From Hungatella sp. UBA4396 (GTDB lineage Bacteria > Bacillota > Clostridia > Lachnospirales > Lachnospiraceae): 64,000 nt of DNA. Numbering within the stretch: the stretch's first letter is position 1; each line of letters begins with the position of its first letter. The notes below the pieces were generated by a model. The model had not been told where the DNA came from and ran no database searches. It saw only the letters and a list, made by a program, of their open reading frames with translations. Of this stretch, positions 35,067 through 42,934 are shown one piece after another. Position numbers and translations under genes: made by a program. The stretch is taken from positions 62,001 through 126,000 of the forward strand of contig DGRE01000071.1 in NCBI GenBank assembly GCA_002389905.1, in the 5' to 3' direction.

Positions 35067-35768
35067 CTATAAATTTTCTTCTATTATAAACTGGTAGCCG
35101 ATTCCCCGGACATTTTTTAAGTATACCGGATGGTTGGGATTATCCTCAATCTTCATGCGGAGCCGGCGGATATGTACCATGATTGTGTTGTCGTCGATAA
35201 AGGTATCATTCCAGACATGGCGGTATATCTGCTCCTTTGTCAGGATTTTGTTCTGGTTGCTTAAGAAATACTTCATCAGCAGGCATTCCTTACTGGATAA
35301 AAACAGCTCGGTGTTGTTTTTGAACAGGCGCATTTCATCACAGATATAGCGGAAGCAGCCGGCGCAGAGTTCGTTGGAGCTGGTGGCGGCGGCTGTCAAG
35401 CTTGCACGCCGTAAGCATGCCTTTACCTTGGCGCTGAAGACCATAGTGCTGAAGGGCTTGGTAATATAATCATCGGCACCGATTCCCAGGGCAAGAACCT
35501 TATCTGCTTCTGCCTGCCTTCCGCTTAAAACAAACAGGGGAGTCAGAATGCTGTGGGCCCGCAGGTGGTGGATAACCTGGAAGCCGTTCATGTCATCCAT
35601 GACCAGATCCAGAATAATCAGGGAGTAAGTATTATTTTCAGCTTTCTGAACTGCTTCCAGTCCTCCGGAGGCTTCGTCAGTGGAAATTCCTTCGCTGTTC
35701 AGAATGCGGCATATGATGCGCCTGATGGACGGATCATCGTCCACTACAAGAATCTTATTGTAATTCAT
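35067..35768 (-). CDS. OmpR-family response regulator
   Basis: A 233-residue regulator with a receiver domain (ILVVDDDPSIRR; phospho-acceptor Asp54 in LIILDLVMDDMNG; Lys in YITKPFS) and a winged-helix trans_reg_C domain (NKILTKEQIYRHVWNDTFIDDNTIMVHIRRLR). The start at 35768 follows AAGGAAGG; the longer frame to 35798 lacks support. There is no histidine kinase beside it. The nearest kinase is the hybrid enzyme at 42.9 kb, on the far side of the Tct/decarboxylase operon. It is divergent from tctC by 190 bases. Confidence 0.93.
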   Translation of the reverse strand: MNYNKILVVDDDPSIRRIICRILNSEGISTDEASGGLEAVQKAENNTYSLIILDLVMDDMNGFQVIHHLRAHSILTPLFVLSGRQAEADKVLALGIGADDYITKPFSTMVFSAKVKACLRRASLTAAATSSNELCAGCFRYICDEMRLFKNNTELFLSSKECLLMKYFLSNQNKILTKEQIYRHVWNDTFIDDNTIMVHIRRLRMKIEDNPNHPVYLKNVRGIGYQFIIEENL

Positions 35769-35959
35769 AATCCTTCCTTCCTTTTGTATCGTAATCATTT
35801 CCTTAATTTTAGTAATATTATATCACAATATCAAAGGATTCTCCTATAGTTATTATTACCTTACAGAAATTTAAATAAAAGTATGCGATCAGTTAAGTGT
35901 ACCTAATTATAATTAAAAAAAGGTTATAAAATATACAAAATAACAAAAGGAGAGTAAGT

Positions 35960-37045
35960 ATGAAGAAAAGAGGACTTAAATTCGCAGTATCTATGGCTTT
36001 AGTAGCCGGCATGGCAGCATCTGTCCTGACTGGATGCGGCGGTGGATCAGGTAGTTCAAACGCCGGAGGAGCAACAAGTGCAGGAGGCTCAACAAGCGCA
36101 GCAGCCGCAGACGAAGGGTGGAAGTGGGAGAGAAAAGTTACTCTGGTCTGCCCTTGGGGCGTAGGCGGAGGAGCAGACAGCACTCTTCGTCCATTGCAGC
36201 CTGAGCTGGAAAAGATTCTTGGCGTTCCGGTTGAAATCGTTAACGTAGAGGGTGCAGGCGGTGCAAACGGCATTGACTTTACAAACAAGCAGCCGGCCGA
36301 CGGCTATACTTATGTTCTTGGAACACAGTCACACATTATGCTGGACTTGCAGAAGATCCTTCCTGTTGACTTCAAGGAGGAATTCCGTCCCGTATCTAAA
36401 CTGGTACACTCCATCAATATCATTGCTTCCTCTAAAAAGGCTATGGAAGGCAAGTATACCAACTTCACTGAATTCGTTGAATATGCAAAGAGCCATCCAC
36501 AGGAGCTGACCTGCGGTATGCTTACAGCAACAGGAGCTGATTCCGTATCCTTAAAGCAGACACTGGCAGGCGGTCTGGGATGTGATATCACTGAAGTTGA
36601 GAACTATGTAAAGATTGTAAACTATTCCAGCGGTGCTGAGTTAAGTTCTGCCATGGTAGGCGGACACATCAACATCAACATCACCGGCGCCGATGAAATC
36701 AAGGGTCTGATTGAATCCGGCGACATCGTTCCGTTGATCTCCATGTCTGAGTCCCGTATGTCAAGCTTCCCTGACATCGAAAGCACAGGAGAGCACAAGA
36801 TCGACTCTTATGTAGGAACATGGCGCGGTATTTTCGCCCGTACAGATACACCTGATGCAGCCGTTGAGGCAATGGCAAATGCTATCAAAGAGGCATGGGA
36901 CAGCGCTTCCTATCAGGAATTTATGAAGAATGCAGGCTATCTGGACCGTCCTGGATATGCGACAGCAGATGAACTTCAGACTCTGGTAGACGGAGAATAT
37001 ACTACATTTGAAGAATACCTTAAGAGTGCAGGTCTGATCCAGTAA
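35960..37045 (+). CDS. tctC: Tripartite tricarboxylate transporter substrate-binding lipoprotein (TctC/Bug family)
   Basis: A 361-residue Bug-family binding protein with signal peptide and lipobox VLTGC, a Gly/Ser/Ala-rich linker, and the family core VTLVCPWGVGGGADSTLRPLQPELEKILG. The GAGGANGIDFTNKQPADGYTYVLGT segment is also typical. It captures a carboxylate (citrate or related di/tricarboxylates) outside the cell for the TctB/TctA membrane pair immediately downstream. AAAGGAGAG ribosome site. A perfect hairpin follows the stop codon. Confidence 0.93.
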   Translation: MKKRGLKFAVSMALVAGMAASVLTGCGGGSGSSNAGGATSAGGSTSAAAADEGWKWERKVTLVCPWGVGGGADSTLRPLQPELEKILGVPVEIVNVEGAGGANGIDFTNKQPADGYTYVLGTQSHIMLDLQKILPVDFKEEFRPVSKLVHSINIIASSKKAMEGKYTNFTEFVEYAKSHPQELTCGMLTATGADSVSLKQTLAGGLGCDITEVENYVKIVNYSSGAELSSAMVGGHININITGADEIKGLIESGDIVPLISMSESRMSSFPDIESTGEHKIDSYVGTWRGIFARTDTPDAAVEAMANAIKEAWDSASYQEFMKNAGYLDRPGYATADELQTLVDGEYTTFEEYLKSAGLIQ

Positions 37046-37058
37046 CACCCCTGTTTGA

Positions 37059-37086
37059 ACAGGCGGCGGTCTTGGCCGCCGCCTGT
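37059..37086 (+). promoter_or_regulatory. Intercistronic G/C hairpin between tctC and tctB without T-tract
   Basis: ACAGGCGGCGG (37059-37069) pairs with CCGCCGCCTGT (37076-37086), 11 perfect pairs with a 6-base loop. No T run follows. As with the hairpin at 29126, it comes straight after a binding-protein gene and probably stabilises that part of the message. Confidence 0.75.
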
Positions 37087-37117
37087 GTTCATGATGAGAA
37101 AGGAGAACACAATACCT

Positions 37118-37639
37118 ATGGCATTGGAATTAATTGTTAATTTATTATTGCTGGGAACCTCCCTGTTCTGTTACTGGTATGTGGGAGTGACCATGCCTTC
37201 GTCAGCGGTCAATGAACTGGGGGCCGAGCAGTGGCCTCAGGCTCTCTTGATAGTCCTGATACCGGCACTTTGCTGGAATGTTTTCAAGTATTTTAAAAAG
37301 AATAAAAAAGAAGAAATTGCTGCTGCATTTACAGATTTTATTCCCTCTATCGGGAGACTGGTAAAGAGCAAGCTGTTTGTGGGAATGGTGCTGGTAGTTG
37401 TAATGGCTCTGATGTATGAGCCGGTAGGTTTTATGCTGACTTGTCTTTTGTTCCTCATAGCTTATGGATATCTGCTGGGACAGAGAAAGTGGCCGATGTT
37501 AATTGGGACATCCTTTATTATAACGGTTGTCCTGTATATCGGCTTTGCCGTAATACTGGGAGTTATGCTGCCAAGAGGCCAGATTTCTTTCTTAAGAAAC
37601 CTTGCGCTTTTGATCGAATCCCTGATTCCAAGACTTTAA
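37118..37639 (+). CDS. tctB: Tripartite tricarboxylate transporter small membrane subunit (TctB)
   Basis: A 173-residue protein with four predicted membrane helices, typical of TctB. MPSSAVNELGAEQWPQ after helix 1 is the family-like loop. I chose ATG 37118 (MALELIVN) after GGAG at 37102-37105; the longer frame from 37055 runs through the hairpin and is unlikely. It sits between tctC and tctA in the standard order and joins the large subunit in a cation-driven transporter. Confidence 0.88.
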   Translation: MALELIVNLLLLGTSLFCYWYVGVTMPSSAVNELGAEQWPQALLIVLIPALCWNVFKYFKKNKKEEIAAAFTDFIPSIGRLVKSKLFVGMVLVVVMALMYEPVGFMLTCLLFLIAYGYLLGQRKWPMLIGTSFIITVVLYIGFAVILGVMLPRGQISFLRNLALLIESLIPRL

Positions 37640-37651
37640 AGGAGGTGTCGC

Positions 37652-39169
37652 ATGATTGATTTATTAACCAGTGGTCTGTCGGTGGTATTTGCGCCGCAGA
37701 TGTTTGTTCTGATTATTTTGGCAGTATTTTTAGGCACCCTCTTCGGGGCCCTTCCCGGCGTGTCCGCTACCATGGCGGTTACCCTGGGCATTCCCTTTAC
37801 TTACAAAATGGATGCAGTTAATGCCATTGCATTCTTAGTGGCTATCTACTGTGCGTCCATTACAGGAGGAGGCATGACAGCCATCCTGTTTAAGATTCCG
37901 GGAGTTCCTTCCAGTGCTCCCACCACCTATGACGGATATCCTATGGCTCAGAGAGGCGAGGCCGGTAAGGCCCTTGGTATGCAGCTGATCTGTTCGGCTA
38001 TCGGCGGTATTTTTGCAGCGGTTTGTATGCTTTTGCTAAGTCCTCAGCTGACGCAGGCAGCCTTAAGCTTCGGACCGTCTGAGTTGTTTGCAATTTCCTT
38101 TATGGGACTTTCCATTCTTACAAGCCTGGAAACCGACAACATCTGCCGCACCATTATCTCCGGTCTTATCGGATTGCTGCTTGCATGTATCGGCTTAGAT
38201 CCTCTTCTGGGTGTTCCGCGTCTTACTTTTGGAACCAGATTCCTGACCTCAGGAATTGAGATGATTCCTGTTATGATCGGATTTTTCGCGGTGACTGAGG
38301 TGCTTAAGCAGACTAACAAGCCTTCAAAGCTTCAGTCTGTAGGCGATGGAAAAAGTGGGCAGATGTCAGCTCAAATGCCTTCCCTGAAAGAAATTCTTTC
38401 TGTTAAATGGATTATAGCAAGATGTTCTGTTCTGGGTACTGTTATCGGAATCCTGCCGGGAGCAGGAGCTACCATCGCTTCCTTCCTGTGTTATTCCACA
38501 GAGCAGAAAATATCCAAGACACCGGAGAAGTTCGGAACCGGATGCCTGGAGGGTATCGCAGCTCCTGAGGTAGGAAACAATGCGGCTACGGGCGGCTCCA
38601 TGGTGCCTCTGCTGTCTCTTGGTATCCCCGGAGGAAATGCGGCTGCCATTATGATGTCAGCTCTGGTGTTAAAGGGCGTTACCATGGGACCGCTGCTGCT
38701 GATCAATCAGCCTCAGTTCCTGTCTGCAACCTTTGCTTCCATGTTTGTATCCAACATCATCATGGTCTTTGCTGCCATTGTAATTGCGAAGATTTTCGTA
38801 CAGGTTTTAAAGATCCCTTACAGTGTATTGGGACCGACCATCATTATGATGGCTACCATCGGTGCTTATGCCACCAAGAACACATCGGTAGATGTCATTT
38901 TAATGGCGATTTCCGGATTGATCGGATTTGTCTTTGTAACATGTAAATTCAACAGCTCTGCTATGATTCTCGGCTTGGTACTGGGCGTTATCTGTGAATC
39001 CAACCTCCGCCGTGCCTATACCATTGCGGATGGAGCCACATTGATGGAAGCCACTGTAAATATTGTGACACGTCCGGTGACGGGAATCGTTCTTTTGGTT
39101 TGTCTGATCGTTCTCTTAAATCCGGTTGTCAAGCCTCTGCTTGCCAAGAAGAAAGAGGGAGCTGCATAA
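37652..39169 (+). CDS. tctA: Tripartite tricarboxylate transporter large membrane subunit (TctA)
   Basis: A 505-residue transporter with about twelve helices. Conserved loops are GALPGVSATMAVTLGIPFTY near residue 35, the SITGGGMTAILFKIPGVPSSAPTTYDGYP region and the second-repeat GILPGAGATIASFLCY plus GGSMVPLLSLGIPGGNAAA. AAAGGAGGTG ribosome site. It is the main ion-coupled channel of the Tct system. Four Na+-pumping decarboxylase subunits follow on the same strand, so import and decarboxylation are likely coupled. Confidence 0.95.
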   Translation: MIDLLTSGLSVVFAPQMFVLIILAVFLGTLFGALPGVSATMAVTLGIPFTYKMDAVNAIAFLVAIYCASITGGGMTAILFKIPGVPSSAPTTYDGYPMAQRGEAGKALGMQLICSAIGGIFAAVCMLLLSPQLTQAALSFGPSELFAISFMGLSILTSLETDNICRTIISGLIGLLLACIGLDPLLGVPRLTFGTRFLTSGIEMIPVMIGFFAVTEVLKQTNKPSKLQSVGDGKSGQMSAQMPSLKEILSVKWIIARCSVLGTVIGILPGAGATIASFLCYSTEQKISKTPEKFGTGCLEGIAAPEVGNNAATGGSMVPLLSLGIPGGNAAAIMMSALVLKGVTMGPLLLINQPQFLSATFASMFVSNIIMVFAAIVIAKIFVQVLKIPYSVLGPTIIMMATIGAYATKNTSVDVILMAISGLIGFVFVTCKFNSSAMILGLVLGVICESNLRRAYTIADGATLMEATVNIVTRPVTGIVLLVCLIVLLNPVVKPLLAKKKEGAA

Positions 39170-39205
39170 TCAGAAATTCCCTTTAAACTGTCATATAATC
39201 CACTG

Positions 39206-39241
39206 GAGAAACGGGCCTGTAAAACAACAGACCTGTTTCTC
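39206..39241 (+). promoter_or_regulatory. Hairpin between tctA and the decarboxylase genes
   Basis: GAGAAACGGG (39206-39215) pairs with CCTGTTTCTC (39232-39241), one G-T wobble and a 16-base loop. No T-tract follows, so it may adjust message stability or act as a weak attenuator between transporter and enzyme genes. Confidence 0.5.
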
Positions 39242-39262
39242 TGTTGAAAAGGAGGAGATAAG

Positions 39263-39538
39263 GTGAATGAACCGGCTATTTTTCAGGTAGTACTGATGGG
39301 CATGATAACCGTATTCCTATGTTTAGTAATACTTATTTTCATGATTACTGCCATGAGCAAAGTTGTCAGCGCTTTTTCAAAGGAAGAGAAAAAGGTGTCC
39401 CCCCAGGAAAAGGGCGGTCAGAAGACACCGGATAAAACAGAAAACCAGCGCATTATTGCAGCAATTTCTGTTGCTATTGCAGAAAGTCTGAATAAGGATG
39501 TCTCTCAGATAAGAATTCACTCCATAAGGAAACTGTAA
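39263..39538 (+). CDS. oadG: Na+-pumping decarboxylase gamma-type small subunit (OadG-like)
   Basis: A 91-residue protein with one N-terminal membrane helix (about residues 10-33), a charged Lys/Gln linker and a short C-terminal segment ending AAISVAIAESLNKDVSQIRIHSIRKL. That C-terminus is common in OadG/MmdD-like subunits of Clostridia. It anchors the carboxyltransferase and biotin carrier to the beta subunit. The start is the ATG or GTG pair at 39263, following AAAAGGAGGAGATAAG. First of four decarboxylase genes. Confidence 0.8.
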   Translation: MNEPAIFQVVLMGMITVFLCLVILIFMITAMSKVVSAFSKEEKKVSPQEKGGQKTPDKTENQRIIAAISVAIAESLNKDVSQIRIHSIRKL

Positions 39539-39567
39539 ACTCACATTTATGAAAGGACAGCACAGAC

Positions 39568-39912
39568 ATGAAAAAGTACTACGTTGAGGTAAATCATGTA
39601 CCATATGAGGTGGTGATAAGTGAAATAACGGGGGAAAATCCGGCTCCGGGTCCGGCAGCAGCAGCGGCTCCTAAGACGGAAGCGGAACCAAAGGCCGGAG
39701 CGGAAGCGGTCAAGGCCCCTATGCCCGGCACCATTTTAAAGGTAAATGTAACAGCCGGACAGAGTGTAAAGTCCGGAGATGTACTCATGATTTTAGAGGC
39801 TATGAAAATGGAAAATGAGATCATGGCTCCCAAAGACGGCACAGTGGCTTCCGTTGACGTTCAGGCTGGCTCCAGCGTGGAAAACGGCACTCTTCTTTGC
39901 TCTATATCGTAA
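39568..39912 (+). CDS. Biotin carboxyl carrier protein of a Na+-pumping decarboxylase
   Basis: A 114-residue carrier. A short N-terminal strand region (KKYYVEVNHVPYEVVISE) leads to an Ala/Pro/Glu-rich flexible linker (about 30-55) and a C-terminal biotinyl domain whose biotin is attached to the Lys in EAMKMEN, near residue 80. It shuttles CO2 from the carboxyltransferase to the membrane beta subunit. In this complex it is a separate protein rather than fused to the alpha subunit, as in methylmalonyl-CoA and glutaconyl-CoA decarboxylases. Confidence 0.93.
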   Translation: MKKYYVEVNHVPYEVVISEITGENPAPGPAAAAAPKTEAEPKAGAEAVKAPMPGTILKVNVTAGQSVKSGDVLMILEAMKMENEIMAPKDGTVASVDVQAGSSVENGTLLCSIS

Positions 39913-39947
39913 CATAACGTGAATTCACAGGAAAGGAGAGTGACAAA

Positions 39948-41120
39948 ATGGAAGCTGTAATGAACTTTATCAAGCAAAGCGGTTTTGTTCTCATTGGAGA
40001 AAATCCGCTTAATCTGGTTATGATCGCCATATCAGGTGTTCTGCTGTATCTGGCAATTGCAAAGAAGTTTGAACCTCTGCTGCTTCTGCCCATTGCTTTC
40101 GGCATGTTTTTAACCAACCTGCCCGGAGCGGGCTTGTACCATTCGGAGTTTTTTGCAGGAGGGCATATTGACTGGAATGCACTTGGAAACGGCGGAGCGG
40201 GTCTTTTGGACCTTCTCTATCTGGGAGTAAAGCTGGGGGTTTATCCCTCCCTGATTTTCCTTGGAGTGGGAGCTATGACAGATTTTGGTCCCCTGATTGC
40301 AAATCCCAAAAGCCTGCTTTTAGGAGCTGCTGCACAGCTTGGGATCTTTATGACCTTTGCAGGCGCCCGGTATCTTGGGTTTGCAGGAGCTGAGGCCGGT
40401 TCCATCGGTATCATCGGCGGTGCGGACGGTCCTACGGCCATCTATGTAACCTCCAAGCTGGCTCCCCATCTGCTGGGCCCCATTGCGGTGGCGGCTTATT
40501 CCTATATGGCTCTGGTGCCGGTTATCCAGCCTCCTATTATGAGGCTTCTGACCACTGAGGAGGAACGGAAAATAAAGATGCAGCAGCTTAGGACTGTAAC
40601 AAAGACAGAAAAGCTGTTATTCCCTGTTTTCGTTACAGCACTGGTAGCTTTTATCGTACCGTCAGCGGCCCCCCTGGTGGGAAGCCTTATGCTGGGAAAC
40701 CTTCTGCGTGAGAGCGGAGTGACCGAGAGGCTTTCGAAGACGGTTCAGAACGAACTGATGAACATTGTCACTGTTTTTCTGGGGATTTCCGTAGGGGCTA
40801 CGGCAACTGCAGAAAATTTCTTAAATTCAGCCACCTTAAAGATCATTGTCCTGGGTGTGTGTGCCTTTGGCGTTGGAACTGCCGGCGGAGTCCTGCTGGC
40901 TAAGTTTATGAATCTTTTCTGTAAAAAGGAAAACAGGATCAATCCTCTTATCGGTTCGGCAGGCGTGTCGGCTGTACCTATGGCAGCCAGAGTTTCCCAG
41001 ACAGAGGGACAAAAGGCAGATCCGTCCAACTTCCTGCTGATGCATGCCATGGGGCCTAATGTGGCGGGAGTCATCGGTTCCGCAGTTGCCGCAGGAGTTC
41101 TGCTGGCCCTGTTCCTGTAA
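39948..41120 (+). CDS. oadB: Na+-transporting decarboxylase beta subunit (OadB/MmdB/GcdB family)
   Basis: A 390-residue membrane protein with about nine to eleven helices. It couples biotin decarboxylation to Na+ export. The signature GIIGGADGPTAIYVTSKLAP near residue 150 carries the Asp essential for Na+ translocation in this family, and AAMVSQ-type SAVPMAARVSQ and MHAMGPNVAGVIGSAVAAG close the C-terminus. AAAGGAGAG ribosome site. Substrate class is fixed by the alpha subunit downstream. Confidence 0.95.
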   Translation: MEAVMNFIKQSGFVLIGENPLNLVMIAISGVLLYLAIAKKFEPLLLLPIAFGMFLTNLPGAGLYHSEFFAGGHIDWNALGNGGAGLLDLLYLGVKLGVYPSLIFLGVGAMTDFGPLIANPKSLLLGAAAQLGIFMTFAGARYLGFAGAEAGSIGIIGGADGPTAIYVTSKLAPHLLGPIAVAAYSYMALVPVIQPPIMRLLTTEEERKIKMQQLRTVTKTEKLLFPVFVTALVAFIVPSAAPLVGSLMLGNLLRESGVTERLSKTVQNELMNIVTVFLGISVGATATAENFLNSATLKIIVLGVCAFGVGTAGGVLLAKFMNLFCKKENRINPLIGSAGVSAVPMAARVSQTEGQKADPSNFLLMHAMGPNVAGVIGSAVAAGVLLALFL

Positions 41121-41156
41121 AAGAAGTACAGGCAAAAGAATTCGGAAAGGAGAGCT

Positions 41157-42566
41157 ATGGAGACCATAAAAAAACCATTAATGATTTCGGATACCATATT
41201 GCGGGATGCCCACCAGTCCCAGGCAGCCACCCGTATGAGGATTGAGGATATGCTTCCTGCATGTGAAGTTCTTGACAATGTCGGCTACTGGTCCCTGGAA
41301 TGCTGGGGAGGAGCAACCTTTGACGTGTGCATGAGGTATCTCAATGAGGACCCGTGGGAGAGACTGAGGCTGCTGAAAAAGGCCATGCCTAAAACCCGGC
41401 TGCAAATGCTTTTAAGAGGCCAGAACCTGGTGGGCTACCGTCATTATTCCGATGACGTGGTACAGCAGTTTTGCAAAAAGTCCATTGAAAACGGCATTGA
41501 TGTGGTTCGTATTTTTGACGCCTTAAACGATATCCGCAACATGGAAACCTCTATGAGGTATGTAAAGGAATATGGAGGACACTGTGAGGCAGCCATCAGC
41601 TACACGAAAAGTCCGGTTCACAGTACGGATTATTTTGTAAAGATGGCCGAGGAACTGGAAAAAAGAGGAGCGGACAGCATCTGTATTAAGGATATGGCCA
41701 ACCTTCTTCTGCCCTATGATGCTTATGATTTTGTGAAAAAGCTGAAGGAAAACATAGGAGTGCCCATTCACTTACATACCCATAATACCACGGGAACAGG
41801 GGACATGACTTATATTCTGGCTGCCCAGGCCGGTGTGGACATTGTGGACTGCGCCCTTTCTCCGCTGGCAAACGGAACGGCTCAGCCTGCCACGGAATCC
41901 CTGGTGGCTTCCCTGGAAGGAACGGAAAGAGATACAGGACTGGATTTAAAACAGCTGAGCAAGGCTGCCGTACATTTCAGAAAGGTGGCGGAGACTCTGG
42001 ACATTGATCCCAAGGTTCTGAGGGTGGATACCAATACCCTGGTGTATCAGGTTCCCGGCGGTATGCTGTCCAATTTACTGTCCCAGTTGAAGCAGGCCAA
42101 TGCAGAAGAAAAGTTTGAAGCAGTTCTGGCAGAGGTGCCGGAGGTGAGAAAAGATTTCGGCTATCCTCCTCTGGTAACTCCTACCAGCCAGATCGTGGGG
42201 ACTCAGGCAGTTTTAAATGTCCTTTCCGGAGAGCGGTACAAGATGTTTCCAAAGGAATCCAAGGAACTGCTTCGGGGAGGCTATGGAAAGCTGCCCGGCG
42301 AAGTAAATGAAGCCGTCCGGAAAAAGGCCATCGGAGATCAGGAGATCATAACTGTCCGCCCGGCAGATTTAATAGAGCCGGAGATGGAAAAGATGAGGCA
42401 GGAGTCCAAAGACTTTGCAAAGACGGAAGAGGATGTATTGAGCTATGTGATGCTGCCCCAGGTGGCAAAGACCTTTCTGGAAGGTAGGGGAGCGGAGAAA
42501 AAAGGTACAGAGGAAGATAAAGTCAGAACTTTGATCGTTGAGGACCTGACAAATGGAAATTTTTAA
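41157..42566 (+). CDS. oadA: Decarboxylase alpha / carboxyltransferase subunit (oxaloacetate decarboxylase OadA or pyruvate carboxylase B-like)
   Basis: A 469-residue carboxyltransferase of the 5S/OadA family. The N-terminal DTILRDAHQSQAATRMR carries metal and substrate ligands; the metal-binding HLHTHNTTG is near residue 205 and the catalytic Lys in CIKDMANLLLPYDA near 180. It lacks a C-terminal biotin domain, which fits the separate carrier at 39.6 kb. It decarboxylates a 2-oxo acid, most likely oxaloacetate to pyruvate, giving energy for Na+ export. Located after tctCBA; a citrate lyase is absent from the window, so the imported acid need not be citrate. Confidence 0.9.
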   Translation: METIKKPLMISDTILRDAHQSQAATRMRIEDMLPACEVLDNVGYWSLECWGGATFDVCMRYLNEDPWERLRLLKKAMPKTRLQMLLRGQNLVGYRHYSDDVVQQFCKKSIENGIDVVRIFDALNDIRNMETSMRYVKEYGGHCEAAISYTKSPVHSTDYFVKMAEELEKRGADSICIKDMANLLLPYDAYDFVKKLKENIGVPIHLHTHNTTGTGDMTYILAAQAGVDIVDCALSPLANGTAQPATESLVASLEGTERDTGLDLKQLSKAAVHFRKVAETLDIDPKVLRVDTNTLVYQVPGGMLSNLLSQLKQANAEEKFEAVLAEVPEVRKDFGYPPLVTPTSQIVGTQAVLNVLSGERYKMFPKESKELLRGGYGKLPGEVNEAVRKKAIGDQEIITVRPADLIEPEMEKMRQESKDFAKTEEDVLSYVMLPQVAKTFLEGRGAEKKGTEEDKVRTLIVEDLTNGNF

Positions 42567-42611
42567 AAGACCGGCTGGAATCAGGGCTTTTAAAGAAGGA
42601 ACGGTGATGAG

Positions 42612-42863
42612 ATGAAGGGAAAATGGTTGAAGGTGAGCATACCCCTTGGCTATGTCAAGCCGGTTTGCATGGTGGCTGTGATTGCAGGAATATTTTTCAT
42701 TGTATCAGGAAACTGGATTGCAGGCTTGTGCATGCTTTTGGGAGCCTATATTTTGGAGAGACACAATTACTGCTGTCCTGACTGCCGGGGAAAGCTGGAT
42801 ATGAAGCATCCCTTGGGGAAGGATTCCAGATGTCCCTTCTGCGGAGGAAAGTTATTAAAATAA
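42612..42863 (+). CDS. Small membrane protein with C-terminal zinc-ribbon motif
   Basis: An 83-residue protein I cannot name. It has two hydrophobic stretches (about residues 12-30 and 33-48), followed by CCPDCRGKLD and CPFCGGKLL, a four-Cys zinc ribbon of about 30 residues at the C-terminus. Ribosome site AAGGAACGGTGATG. It lies between the decarboxylase alpha subunit and the hybrid kinase and may be a last member of that operon. Confidence 0.7.
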   Translation: MKGKWLKVSIPLGYVKPVCMVAVIAGIFFIVSGNWIAGLCMLLGAYILERHNYCCPDCRGKLDMKHPLGKDSRCPFCGGKLLK

Positions 42864-42934
42864 GTCATGCGGGGCTTTTATAAAGCGGACAGCTGTGGTA
42901 TAACTCTGGTAGGTAGAAAACGGGAGGGCTGCAG

